Source: CALARM01 sp964431735 (lineage in GTDB: Bacteria > Vulcanimicrobiota > SpSt-956 > JAKJGF01). Taken from it: 52,067 nucleotides of DNA. Positions 8,203 through 16,963 of this stretch are shown piece by piece; position 1 is the first letter of the stretch; every line of letters begins with the position of its first letter. The translations under genes were made by a program, and so were the position numbers. The notes below the pieces were generated by a model. The model was not told the origin of the DNA, searched no databases, and saw only the letters and a list, made by a program, of their open reading frames with translations. Where the stretch lies: assembly GCA_964431735.1 (NCBI GenBank), contig CAYSLJ010000026.1, forward strand, positions 1-52,067. Direction: 5' to 3'.

Positions 8203-10271
8203 CACATATCGGCAATCCTGAAATCATCGGCATTATCCATACAATATTTAAAATATTTTTCCGCTTCATCTTTATTGCCATAAGCTTTATAGAGATAGGC
8301 CATGGCAAACATGGCAATAATATCATCAGGTTTATCGTCCAGTAATTTTTTAAAAGCATTGAAAGGTCTCTGTAAAATATCTTCTCTGTCATCATCTGAC
8401 ATTAAAAAATCAATTATCTGTTCCGGATTAAATTCCAGGGATCTTCTATAACACTCTACAGATTTATCCATATCTCCGGTGCTATAATATATGCCACCCA
8501 TACACCAGAGTATAGAGCCATGATCGCCTTCGAGAGTCATGGCTTTATTGCATATTTCCAGAGCAATATCATACTCTTTATTTCTTTCATATGCCAGAGC
8601 CAGAGCCGTATGATTTAAAATACTGGAACGTTCTAACTCTACTGCCCATCTTAATATATTAATTGCTTTATCTGATTGTCCGGCCATGCAATAAGCATTC
8701 CCAAGGATAAGATGACTCAATGTATTTGAAGGTTCTATATCCATGGCATGTTTTGCCATATCTATTGTTTTTTCTATCTGTCCCAGATGTTCATATTCCA
8801 TGGCAAGGCCCAGGTAAGACATAGTATTTTTCGGATCTATCTTTAAAATCTTTTTATAAGTACTCAGAGCTTTCTCTGATTCTCCTGTATGACTGTAGAG
8901 AGAAGCAAGACTATGAAAGGCTTTCAAATTACATGGATTTAATTGTATCGCTTTATTATAATAATCTATAGCTGTGAAAAATTCTCCTTTTTCTTTATAA
9001 AGATTTCCGAGCATGTTATAGTCTGAAGCTACAGGATTCAAAGAAAGTGCCTTTAAGAAAGCCTGTATGGCATGGTCGATCATACCGCTCCTGGCATATT
9101 CTATACCTGACTGTCTGTAATATAAATCATTCTCAGGATCCAGTCGGAGAGCATATTCATAGGCTTCAAGAGCTTTTTTTACATTACCAGTTTCCGTATA
9201 AATATCTCCCAGATCATTATAAAGCCTGCTGTCTTCCCCGTCTTCTTCTATGGCTTTCTCTATCTCTGTTAAAGCAAGCTCATAATTACCTTCTTCAAGA
9301 GCTTTAACGGCAAGATATCTCCTTTCAGGAATACCTCCAAGCTTCACTACAGCTTCATTCAATCTGTAACGGGTAAGATCAAAACCTTCTTTTTTAACTG
9401 TAGAAAGGAGTTGTAACAGTGGTTCAAGTGCTCTTTTATCACCGATTTTGCCAAGTAAATCTATGGCATATCTTCTTACTGACATGTCTTTACTGTTAAG
9501 GGAATCAATCAAGGTATGGAGAGCCCTTCCATCACCGAAACCTTCCAGTGCTATAGCGGCACAGTAGCGAATATTTTCATCACAGTCGGAAAGAGCTCCT
9601 GCAAGAGGTTCTATGGCATCTTTAATACCGGTTGCCCTGAGAGCAAAGACTGCTTCCTTCCTGACAGAAGGATCTCCGTCTTTTAAAGCTTCACTCAGAG
9701 CATGAATTACAGATTTTCCGCCTAACTGACCGAGAGAAAAAATAGCTTTTTTACGAACTTCTGTAACACTGTCCCACAGAAGTTTTATAAGATGTTTTCT
9801 GGCCTTTTTATCTCCCAGTGTACCCAGAGAAAGACAGGCATTTGCTCTGACATAAGGGTCTTTATCTGATAAAGATTTTATAAGGTGATCTACAGAACTT
9901 TTATATCCTGTACTGCCGAGAATCAAAGCTGCATATCTTCTGGCATAAACATTATCACTCCTGAGAGATTTGAGCAATAACTTACCTGCTCTGCTGCCTG
10001 CAAGTTGTATTGCCACACAGGCATGTTCTCTTATCTCTTCGTCTTCATCGGAAAGGGTTTCAATAAGAGGTACTATGGCACGGCTGTCTTTTATTAATTC
10101 CAGAGCAAGAATAGCCTTCTTCTTCATATCCCTGTCAGGAGATTTCAGGCTCTCAATTATTTCCAGAACTGATTTTTTTCTATTTAATTTTTTCAGGGAT
10201 TTCTGCGCTTTTTCCCTGTGAAGACGGGAAGTGCTGTAATCCTCTATAAGTGATATTATTTCTTTATCCAT
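8175..10271 (-). CDS. HEAT-repeat/TPR fusion protein
   Basis: A 698-residue scaffold with two solenoids. Residues about 20-300 are some nine HEAT repeats of about 31 residues (e.g. AIVPLIETLSDEDEEIREHA), of the PBS-lyase-type short HEAT class. Residues about 325-690 are TPR units (e.g. GNVKKALEAYEYALRLDPEN). No signal peptide or catalytic motif is present, so it is probably a cytoplasmic interaction platform; the partner is unknown. The last residues (GEVSVDR) and the TGA stop are composed of GTGANNN heptads. No SD is visible before the ATG. It lies between a TPR gene and an acidic unknown, all minus strand and separated by repeat arrays. Confidence 0.88.
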   Translation of the reverse strand: MDKEIISLIEDYSTSRLHREKAQKSLKKLNRKKSVLEIIESLKSPDRDMKKKAILALELIKDSRAIVPLIETLSDEDEEIREHACVAIQLAGSRAGKLLLKSLRSDNVYARRYAALILGSTGYKSSVDHLIKSLSDKDPYVRANACLSLGTLGDKKARKHLIKLLWDSVTEVRKKAIFSLGQLGGKSVIHALSEALKDGDPSVRKEAVFALRATGIKDAIEPLAGALSDCDENIRYCAAIALEGFGDGRALHTLIDSLNSKDMSVRRYAIDLLGKIGDKRALEPLLQLLSTVKKEGFDLTRYRLNEAVVKLGGIPERRYLAVKALEEGNYELALTEIEKAIEEDGEDSRLYNDLGDIYTETGNVKKALEAYEYALRLDPENDLYYRQSGIEYARSGMIDHAIQAFLKALSLNPVASDYNMLGNLYKEKGEFFTAIDYYNKAIQLNPCNLKAFHSLASLYSHTGESEKALSTYKKILKIDPKNTMSYLGLAMEYEHLGQIEKTIDMAKHAMDIEPSNTLSHLILGNAYCMAGQSDKAINILRWAVELERSSILNHTALALAYERNKEYDIALEICNKAMTLEGDHGSILWCMGGIYYSTGDMDKSVECYRRSLEFNPEQIIDFLMSDDDREDILQRPFNAFKKLLDDKPDDIIAMFAMAYLYKAYGNKDEAEKYFKYCMDNADDFRIADMCFGEVSVDR

Positions 10272-10284
10272 AAGTTATATGAAC

Positions 10285-10436
10285 CGTGATGCGTAACGCG
10301 TAAAATTCAGTTTATCAGGTTTTTATATATTTCTATAAAGATTAACCTTTTCCTACTGAGAATAAATAAATAGTGAGTCGTGAGTAGTGAAACTTACCCA
10401 TCACTGTTCACCCGTCACTATGCCCACTTCGCCAAA
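10285..10436. repeat. Composite heptad element
   Basis: GTGATGC/GTAACGC units (10288-10303) lie near the HEAT-TPR start. An AT-rich stretch follows, then GTGAGTC/GTGAGTA/GTGAAAC and, from about 10400, TCACTGT/TCACCCG/TCACTAT. The last block overlaps the end of the next gene. Confidence 0.65.
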
Positions 10437-11648
10437 ATCTTTCTCGCTGTAAGTTTTACTTATCATTATCCTTTCCTCTATATATTTTACAAGATATTGA
10501 TTTAAAACAAGTTTTTTATTTCCTTCAAAAACTATGGATAGAGCATTATCTATCTCTTCTTTATTTCCTGGTGTAAAGCATTGTTCCAGAGCAACAAGAC
10601 CTTTTTCCCATGTGTTGAGACCTTCGGAAAGCAGTTTATCACCGGTATAAACTTCCAGAGTCCATTCTTCCGGTGAAATATAAGATTTTTCATAATCGTC
10701 TCTTACAGAAATAATCGTTTCTTTTATAGAAGAAATTATTGTCTTTATTTCCTCTTCATCGATTTCATTATTAAGAAAATTCTCCAGTTTATTACAGACC
10801 AGAAGGTAATTTGATGTGATAAAATCTTCGTAACTTACTCTACTGCGCAATTCTTCAATCAATTTTTCCTCTGTCATTACTGTATCATCAGGACATGGAA
10901 GTTTCTGAAAATTTATAAATTTTTCATTTAACACCTTTAATTCTTCTATAAAATCAGGCAATTCCTCCATAAAATCAGGTTCTTCTATAAAGTCTTCTAT
11001 TTCACTGATCTTATCAAGACATTCATCTATAAAATCACTGAAACCATTATCTGAAACACATATCTCTTCTGCCATACCGCACAGTTCTCTGCAGGTATCT
11101 TTGAGAATTTCAGAAAACCCTGTCACAGGGATGCCGGAAGACAGGTAATTTTTGGCACATTCTATGAGATTATACAGAGGCGATGCCTTCAATTCTATAT
11201 CTGAGAGATCACATGACACAGAAACAGGTTGAATCTGAGGCATCTTAAATTTCATTTGAGGATGAAAATCAAAAGACGGCTCGCTGAATCTCAATTGTCC
11301 TGCAGAGCCGGACTTATATGCTGCATTATCAGAAAATTTATTCTCACCTGTAGAAGAAGTCAAAGGTTCTTCTGCCATATCAAAAAATTCCTTTAATTCT
11401 GTTAATTTTTCCAGGCAGATTTTGAGTTCTTCAAAACATGGTTTCTCTTCTTCAAGAAGAATAGAAATATCATCTATGATTTCCAGAGATTTTACTATAG
11501 ATTCTGTAGATTTCCCGGTTTCTCTGGCACTTTCTTCCATGTCTAAAAGAGTATTTTCTACAGGTTCCAGGGTAGATAAAAAATTCTCTTTATCAATGAC
11601 TCCGGAAAGGAAATTTTCAAATTTTACGATAAAATCTGAAAGATACAA
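10401..11648 (-). CDS. Acidic alpha-helical protein of unknown function
   Basis: The product is 415 residues, strongly acidic and Leu/Ile/Glu-rich, predicted mostly helical (residues 1-95 and 150-400) with a polar linker around 95-150. I recognise no family. DFIEE/DFMEE-type segments around residues 208-245 recur. There is no signal peptide or metal motif. The start is TTG (11646-11648), chosen because a strong AAGGAGG lies 8 bases upstream and no better in-frame ATG exists nearby. The C-terminal VTGEQ and stop are read from GTGANNN heptads. Its position beside the TPR and HEAT proteins suggests a related scaffold system, but that is only context. Confidence 0.7.
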   Translation of the reverse strand: MYLSDFIVKFENFLSGVIDKENFLSTLEPVENTLLDMEESARETGKSTESIVKSLEIIDDISILLEEEKPCFEELKICLEKLTELKEFFDMAEEPLTSSTGENKFSDNAAYKSGSAGQLRFSEPSFDFHPQMKFKMPQIQPVSVSCDLSDIELKASPLYNLIECAKNYLSSGIPVTGFSEILKDTCRELCGMAEEICVSDNGFSDFIDECLDKISEIEDFIEEPDFMEELPDFIEELKVLNEKFINFQKLPCPDDTVMTEEKLIEELRSRVSYEDFITSNYLLVCNKLENFLNNEIDEEEIKTIISSIKETIISVRDDYEKSYISPEEWTLEVYTGDKLLSEGLNTWEKGLVALEQCFTPGNKEEIDNALSIVFEGNKKLVLNQYLVKYIEERIMISKTYSEKDFGEVGIVTGEQ

Positions 11649-11660
11649 AAGTAAAACCTC

Positions 11661-11850
11661 CTTGTGACGCGTAATGCGTGACGGGTGGGTCGTAATGCGT
11701 TATAATCGTGACGCGTAACGCATGACACGTGACAGGTGGGTCCGTGATGCGTAATTGATGCATGATGCGTTATAATCGTGACGCGTGACGCGTAATGGGC
11801 AGTTTCACTCTTCACTCTTCACTTTTCACGACTCACCACTCACGACTCAA
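11661..11850. repeat. Long composite heptad element
   Basis: About 130 bp of GTGACGC/GTAATGC/GTAACGC/GTGATGC variants (11664-11797), including two TGCGTTATAATCGTGACGCG blocks, switch near 11805 to TCACTCT, TCACTCT, TCACTTT, TCACGAC, TCACCAC and TCACGAC. It is one of the longest arrays in the window. Confidence 0.8.
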
Positions 11851-12693
11851 TCATTGATTGGTAATTTTTATATTATACGTGGCAGTAAGTTTGCCCTGTG
11901 TAGATATAACAGTAAAAGGAGACGTTTCTCCAGGTTGCAGGTGTATACCGGGTATATAGGCATTTACTACATCAACAACCTGACCGTTAACATCGTAAAA
12001 AGTAACACCTGCCTGGACATATCTCAGTTCTTTATTACCGATATTCAGAATTTCCCCCTTTACTATCATATATTTGCCATCTACAGAAGAAGTATTTTTC
12101 ATGATCTTTATCGTGTCTCTGCTGCTGGAAGACTTAATATCTACAGGAGCGTCCCAGTATTTTAAAATAGAAGTGGAAGGAGACAATTTGTATATTAAAT
12201 CACAGTTGGCACACATTATATTTGTACATTTACCTTCATAATTTATTGTAAAAGCAATAATATAATCAGGATAAAGATTGAATATCATAGTCCCCTCGCC
12301 ATATTTAGGATTTCCTTCTGTTACAAAAATATTCCCGTATTCATCCGTAATATCACCTGCATCATCTCCTACCTTTACACCTGAATCCAGAACAATATTA
12401 TCAGTATTTATCTGCATCTGAACAACCTTATCATTTGCCGTAAGACAGGTAAAGCCTCTGGTAAAATTGTAAATTTTTATATCTGCATTATCACTGTTAA
12501 GGCCCGGTCTGTCTACTTTGGTGAGATTTCCCAGGGCTTCTTTTGCTTTATCAATATTTATTTCTTCTCCGAAGGAAATTACACCGGCAATTCCTTTCGT
12601 CGGATTCAAAACATTCTTATCTCCCGACCATGCAGGTAAAATACAGGAGAAGAGTAAAACAAAAATCAATAACGTTTTTAACATAATATTCAC
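11851..12693 (-). CDS. Exported protein with C-terminal FxLYD-like domain
   Basis: The product is 280 residues. A signal peptide (MNIMLKTLLIFVLLFSCILP, cleavage near AWS-G at 23-24) predicts export. Residues about 30-180 are beta-rich with a Cys pair (CTNIMCANC) but fit no family I know. Residues about 205-275 (KGEILNIGNKELRYVQAGVT, then LQPGETSPF) look like an FxLYD/DUF3426-type immunoglobulin-like module, commonly on cell-surface proteins. A good SD (GAGGTG) precedes the ATG. The gene is minus strand, downstream of the aminotransferase and a small membrane ORF. Confidence 0.72.
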   Translation of the reverse strand: MNIMLKTLLIFVLLFSCILPAWSGDKNVLNPTKGIAGVISFGEEINIDKAKEALGNLTKVDRPGLNSDNADIKIYNFTRGFTCLTANDKVVQMQINTDNIVLDSGVKVGDDAGDITDEYGNIFVTEGNPKYGEGTMIFNLYPDYIIAFTINYEGKCTNIMCANCDLIYKLSPSTSILKYWDAPVDIKSSSSRDTIKIMKNTSSVDGKYMIVKGEILNIGNKELRYVQAGVTFYDVNGQVVDVVNAYIPGIHLQPGETSPFTVISTQGKLTATYNIKITNQ

Positions 12694-12766
12694 CTCATAT
12701 ATTTATGCTCGTGCCCTGTGACACGATAATGATAAACATGCTGATAGTTTAATGCTTACACATTTT

Positions 12767-12886
12767 CTAATATAAAAAAATTATTATACACAGGCATGTA
12801 ATTCCTGTAGAAAATAATCCGCATAAACAGGTAGCTATAATAAAAGTGGCACCGGTACGGTAATTTTTTTTACCATTCTCAATCAT
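12767..12886 (-). CDS. Small putative membrane protein (39 aa)
   Basis: A 39-codon ORF starting MIENGKKNYRTG, followed by an uninterrupted hydrophobic stretch (GATFIIATCLCGLFSTG, then about 12 more apolar residues) with three cysteines, ending in FLY. It has a good SD: AAAGGA with about 8 bases to the ATG. It begins 19 bases after the aminotransferase stop on the same strand, suggesting co-transcription. One or two membrane passes are possible. No family is recognised. It is short, and chance coding cannot be excluded; the SD plus hydrophobicity are the support. Confidence 0.45.
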   Translation of the reverse strand: MIENGKKNYRTGATFIIATCLCGLFSTGITCLCIIIFLY

Positions 12887-12904
12887 TGAGCCATCCTTTC
12901 AAAT

Positions 12905-14110
12905 CTATTTACCGGAACTTTTATATCTGGAAAGCCCTTCTTTTAATATGACAAGAGATTTCTTTATATCATGACAGTTCAATATATAGGCAAGTCTCAA
13001 TTCATCCTTCCCCAGACCCTGAGTTCCATAAAAACCATCGAGAGGAGCAAACATAACCGTTTCTCCGTCAACATCAAAATCCCTGAGAAGCCATGTGGCA
13101 AAATCTTCCGTATCTTTCACAGGAAATCTTGCCACCATATAGAAAGCACCGTGAGGCTTATGAACAAGCACATCGGGAATAGATACAAGTCCATCATAAA
13201 GCGTATCTCTTCTGAGTTTATACTCATCATAAATACTTTTAAAATAATCTACCCCCAGTTCATGAAGTGCAATAGCACCAATCTGTTCCAGAGTAGGAGG
13301 ACAGAGCCTTGCCTGCCCGAATTTCATGACAGATTCCATAAATTCTTTATTTTTACATACAATACAGCCCACCCTTGCTCCGCAGGCGGAAAATCTCTTG
13401 GATATGCTGTCAACCACTATAGCCCGTTTATCAATACCGGTAAACTCCATTATACTCGTATGCTTGAGTCCGTCATAAATAAATTCTCTGTAAACTTCAT
13501 CTGTAATAAGGAACAAATTGTATTTTTTTGCAAGCTCTACTACCATTGATAATTCTTCTTCAGAATAAACTGTTCCCGTAGGATTTCCCGGGTTACAGAG
13601 CAAAATAGCTTTTGTTTTATCTGTTATTTTTTCCTCAAACTTTTCTGCAGGCGGAAGCTTAAATCCATCTTCTATAAAGGTAGTCAGAGGAATAATATTA
13701 ACTCCTGCCATAGTGGCAAAACCGTTATAATTTGTATAATAAGGTTCTGGAATTATTACCTCTTCTCCCGGATTCATTACTGCAAGAAAGGTAAATATGA
13801 TTGCTTCACTTCCTGCAGTAGTAACAAATATATCGTCACTTCTTACATTGAATCCGATTTTATTATAATATTTTTTAAGAGATTCCAGATAAAGGCCTAT
13901 ACCGTTGCTCGGCCCGTATTTCAAAACCTTCTCTCCGTATTTACGAATGGCTTCCCAGTATACAGGCGGTGTTTCTATATCAGGCTGACCTATATTCAAA
14001 TGATAAACCTTTATACCTCTTCTTTTTGCTTCGTCTGCATAGGGAGTCAGCTTTCTTATAGGTGATGCCTGAATATCATAACTTCTCTGTGATAATTTAA
14101 CGATTGCCAT
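12905..14110 (-). CDS. Class I/II PLP-dependent aminotransferase (aspartate-aminotransferase-like)
   Basis: The 401-residue protein has all fold-type I landmarks. These are YHLNIGQPD near the N terminus, YGPSNG substrate-loop residues, TTAGSEAI cofactor-phosphate motif, CNPGNPTGTVYS, ITDEVYREF and the Schiff-base lysine in DSISKRFSACGARVG (Lys238). Length is normal. It transfers amino groups between an amino acid and a 2-oxo acid. The subgroup fits aspartate/broad-specificity aminotransferases, but the substrate cannot be fixed from sequence. SD AAAAGGAG lies upstream of the ATG. It is the first gene of a minus-strand run, followed by the small membrane ORF. Confidence 0.9.
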   Translation of the reverse strand: MAIVKLSQRSYDIQASPIRKLTPYADEAKRRGIKVYHLNIGQPDIETPPVYWEAIRKYGEKVLKYGPSNGIGLYLESLKKYYNKIGFNVRSDDIFVTTAGSEAIIFTFLAVMNPGEEVIIPEPYYTNYNGFATMAGVNIIPLTTFIEDGFKLPPAEKFEEKITDKTKAILLCNPGNPTGTVYSEEELSMVVELAKKYNLFLITDEVYREFIYDGLKHTSIMEFTGIDKRAIVVDSISKRFSACGARVGCIVCKNKEFMESVMKFGQARLCPPTLEQIGAIALHELGVDYFKSIYDEYKLRRDTLYDGLVSIPDVLVHKPHGAFYMVARFPVKDTEDFATWLLRDFDVDGETVMFAPLDGFYGTQGLGKDELRLAYILNCHDIKKSLVILKEGLSRYKSSGK

Positions 14111-14127
14111 AATAAACTCCTTTTGTT

Positions 14128-14188
14128 CGTAATGCGTAACGCGTGACGCGTGACAAGAGCATATGTATATTATTTATGCTCACCTCAG
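14128..14188. mobile_element. Family B element, one end only
   Basis: Heptads (GTAATGC, GTAACGC, GTGACGC) run into AAGAGCATATGTATATTATTT and the terminal sequence ATGCTCACCTCAG ending at 14188, followed by TA. This matches the right half of the element at 1521. No opposite end is recognisable before the aminotransferase start, so the copy looks truncated. Confidence 0.55.
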
Positions 14189-14272
14189 TAATTATATCAA
14201 TTCAGATTAGTTGAAGCAATAGTAAATTTCAAAGAAGGATTCCAATGGGAAAGGATGAATTTTATTAAGTGA

Positions 14273-14327
14273 AAAGTGAAAAGTGAAAAGTGAAACTGCC
14301 CATTACGCATCACGCGTAACGCATATA
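14273..14327. repeat. Composite heptad element upstream of receiver gene
   Basis: Perfect GTGAAAA units (three, from about 14273) are followed by GTGAAAC, a short spacer, then TTACGCA/TCACGCG/TAACGCA. It ends about 20 bases before the TTG start. Confidence 0.8.
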
Positions 14328-14346
14328 ATAATTATTACGAAAAGAG

Positions 14347-15147
14347 TTGATTCTTATTCCTAAAATTTTAATCATAGAAGATGAAAAATCTCTCTTAAAA
14401 GAAATAGAAAATACCCTGGAAAAAGGAAGCTTTGATGTGTACACTGCAACAACAGGGGCAGAAGCATCTGATATTATAAAAAAGAAAAAAGTGGATTCCA
14501 TAGTAATAGATATATCTATATCTGATATGGACGGCTGGCTTTTATGTGAGGAAATCAAAAACAATCATGCAGCTATTCCTCTCATAGTTCTCTATCTTGC
14601 AAGTGAACGGGACATGTCGGAATTCAAAAGACTCGGTCTTAAATATACACTTGACAGACCGGATAATTTCTCGAAACTTGCAGAAATACTCACAGAAATT
14701 TTTCCAGCCAACGAAGAAGATCTGAAAAAAGAAAATATAAAACTGTTAATTGTAGAAGATGACAGCATGATTTTAAATATTGTAGTATCTCTTTTTAAAC
14801 TGGAAGGATATAAAGTATGGTCAGCCCCTCATCCCTACAGAGCTCTTGAAATACTCGAGGAAAATAATTATGCCATAGATCTAATAGTTTCTGATGTTAT
14901 GATGCCCAAAATGGACGGAATAAGTTTTTACCTGAAACTTCAGGAGAACAACTCGACAAAAAATATACCTTTCATTATGCTTACATCAAGAGATCAATTT
15001 GAAGATATAAAAATGGCCTATGATGTGGGAATAAAGGAATATTTATCAAAACCCTTCGATCCTCTTGAACTCGTAAAAAAAGTAGAGGAAGTACTTGCTG
15101 TGCATAAAAAGAAATATTACAGGGAATACGAACGTGATGCGTTATAA
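14347..15147 (+). CDS. Tandem double receiver-domain protein
   Basis: The product is 266 residues with two CheY-like receivers. Domain 1 (about 5-118) keeps IIEDE and Asp (IVIDIS) but the usual KP switch lysine region reads LDRPDNF, so Lys is replaced by Arg and signalling may be altered. Domain 2 (about 131-250) is canonical: IVEDDSM, IVSDVMMPKMDG, MLTSRD and LSKPFDP. There is no output domain, so it probably relays phosphate or controls a partner such as the HD-GYP protein that follows. The start is TTG with only a weak GA-rich sequence upstream. The last residues ERDAL and stop are read from the heptad array. Confidence 0.85.
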   Translation: MILIPKILIIEDEKSLLKEIENTLEKGSFDVYTATTGAEASDIIKKKKVDSIVIDISISDMDGWLLCEEIKNNHAAIPLIVLYLASERDMSEFKRLGLKYTLDRPDNFSKLAEILTEIFPANEEDLKKENIKLLIVEDDSMILNIVVSLFKLEGYKVWSAPHPYRALEILEENNYAIDLIVSDVMMPKMDGISFYLKLQENNSTKNIPFIMLTSRDQFEDIKMAYDVGIKEYLSKPFDPLELVKKVEEVLAVHKKKYYREYERDAL

Positions 15148-15256
15148 TCGTGACGAGTAACGCGTGACGCGTGACGCGTGGTTGGTAATGCGTGATGCGT
15201 GACAGGCAAAATCACTTTTCACTTTTCACGACTCACGACTCACGACTCACGATTTT
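15130..15256. repeat. Composite heptad element
   Basis: GTGATGC, GTGACGA, GTAACGC, GTGACGC x2, GTAATGC and GTGATGC units are followed by TCACTTT, TCACTTT, TCACGAC, TCACGAC, TCACGAC. A further small CGCGTCACGCGTCACG array lies at 15338-15355. No gene is seen between 15148 and 15373. Confidence 0.8.
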
Positions 15257-15373
15257 ATGTAATAGACTTTACTTTTTTTTATTTTGTACTTATATATAAT
15301 AAACAAAGATTTACACTTTAATTACGTAATGAAATTTACGCGTCACGCGTCACGAACACAAGGATTAAATTCT

Positions 15374-16819
15374 ATGGATATAAAAGGAACATCAGCTTTC
15401 AAACCTTCAATTCAGCCGGGCTTTGTATCTCCCGGCCTGACTCCGAAACAGAGCCAGAAAATGGCACCTAAAGATACATCTACCGTCCAGGGTTCTCCTG
15501 CTTTTACTCAGGACAGTACATCTACAGGTATACAGAGTAAAATGGTATCACTGTCACAACTTTCCAAATCCATGTCAGAAACTGGTCTCACATCAGATCC
15601 GAAACTGTCTTCCGGCGTAATGAAACATCTTACGGAAATAGCTATGCCCCTCCTTGGCAGCGGCTTTGAGAAAGAAAAGGCAGGAGATAAACAGGGACAG
15701 ACCAGAGACACACAGGAAGGGCAAAAAACCGGATCTGCATCAGGTTCTACTGAAGGGGCAAAAGGTACAACAACAAAAAAACCCTCTTCAAGACTTGATG
15801 ATGCAAAAAAACTTATAAATAAAGAATTTACATCTTCCGCTATGGGAAAAGGAGGTCTTGATTCCCTGAGGAGGACAGATATGAAACAGTTCATGGAAAC
15901 AAGACAGGCAGCAGTTTCAGGTTCTCCCGGAGGAGCCCCTTCTCAGGAACAGCTCAGAGGAGCCATACAAAATGCCGCTTCAGCTATATGGGATATACTG
16001 AAAAAAGCAAGAAAAGCAGAAGATAAAGAAGATACTACATCGGGAATACTCGGAGTTCTTATGAAAATACATTCTGCCTATACCTTTGAACATTCCAACA
16101 GAGTAATGGATTTAACCATGGGTCTTGCAGAAGAACTGGGAATTAATGATGAACAGCAGCTTGATAATCTTAAAAGTGCAGCATTTTTTAAAGATATAGG
16201 TCAGTACGGCCCTGACGGTTTTTCGTATCTGAAAAAAGATGGTGAAGGAGATATTTTAAGCTATATAAAAGATATAAAAAATTCCCTCAGAGAATGCGGT
16301 AACCTCCATGATATTGGTAAAATGAGAATTCCCGATACAATCTTAAATAAAAACAGTAAACTCAATGATGAGGAATTTGCACAGATAAAAAAACATCCTA
16401 TGATAGGAGTAGAAATAGTACTTCCCTATCCTGCCCTTCATGGCGCACTGCCCGGTATAAGACATCATCATGAAAAATGGGACGGAACAGGTTATCCGGA
16501 CAGAATATCAGGACTTAATATACCACTTCAGGCAAGAATAATAGCCATATGTGATACCTTTGATGCAATGACGGAAGATCGTCCTTACAGAAAAGCTCTT
16601 ACTGCAGATATGGCAGTAAAGGAATTGATAAGATGTTCAGGAACACAGTTTGATCCCACCCTTGTTCCTGCTTTTATATATGCACTGGCGAAAAAAGGGG
16701 AAATAAACCTTGCCCTGTATGAAAATGATATAAAAATGCTGGAGGAGAAGTTCAATTTCAGGGCAAAACCACAGGGAAATCTTAATTTTAAGATTAAAAA
16801 CAGAGAGGAAAAATCTTAA
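15374..16819 (+). CDS. HD-GYP-domain protein with disordered N terminus
   Basis: The product is 481 residues. Residues 1-200 are Ser/Thr/Gly/Pro/Gln-rich and probably disordered. Residues about 225-450 are an HD-GYP domain: HSNRV helix, LHDIGKMRIPD with His312-Asp313, HHHEKWDGTGYP (His364-366, Gly373-Tyr374-Pro375) and ICDTFDAMTEDRPYR. The family hydrolyses c-di-GMP. Oddly, about 40 residues are inserted before the HD motif and include FKDIGQYGP, which looks like a degenerate second copy of LHDIGK.IP with His replaced by Lys. The ATG at 15374 (SD AAGGA) is preferred over upstream frame extensions read through TCACGCG arrays. It follows the double receiver. Confidence 0.87.
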   Translation: MDIKGTSAFKPSIQPGFVSPGLTPKQSQKMAPKDTSTVQGSPAFTQDSTSTGIQSKMVSLSQLSKSMSETGLTSDPKLSSGVMKHLTEIAMPLLGSGFEKEKAGDKQGQTRDTQEGQKTGSASGSTEGAKGTTTKKPSSRLDDAKKLINKEFTSSAMGKGGLDSLRRTDMKQFMETRQAAVSGSPGGAPSQEQLRGAIQNAASAIWDILKKARKAEDKEDTTSGILGVLMKIHSAYTFEHSNRVMDLTMGLAEELGINDEQQLDNLKSAAFFKDIGQYGPDGFSYLKKDGEGDILSYIKDIKNSLRECGNLHDIGKMRIPDTILNKNSKLNDEEFAQIKKHPMIGVEIVLPYPALHGALPGIRHHHEKWDGTGYPDRISGLNIPLQARIIAICDTFDAMTEDRPYRKALTADMAVKELIRCSGTQFDPTLVPAFIYALAKKGEINLALYENDIKMLEEKFNFRAKPQGNLNFKIKNREEKS

Positions 16820-16831
16820 ATACTTTATATG

Positions 16832-16950
16832 AGAAGGGTGAAGAGTCAAGGGTGAAGGGTAAAGAGTCAAGGGTAAAGAGTGAAAAGTGAAGAGTGAAAA
16901 GTGAGTGATGGGTATATAAAATTACGACTCAAGACTCAAGACTCAAGACT
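16832..16950. repeat. Composite heptad element (GTGAAGA arm, ACTCAAG arm)
   Basis: GGGTGAA/GAGTCAA/GGGTAAA and GTGAAAA, GTGAAGA units are followed after a short AT spacer by ACTCAAG x3. The period of 7 is kept throughout. It ends 14 bases before the TPR start. Confidence 0.75.
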
Positions 16951-16963
16951 GAATATAAAAAAA

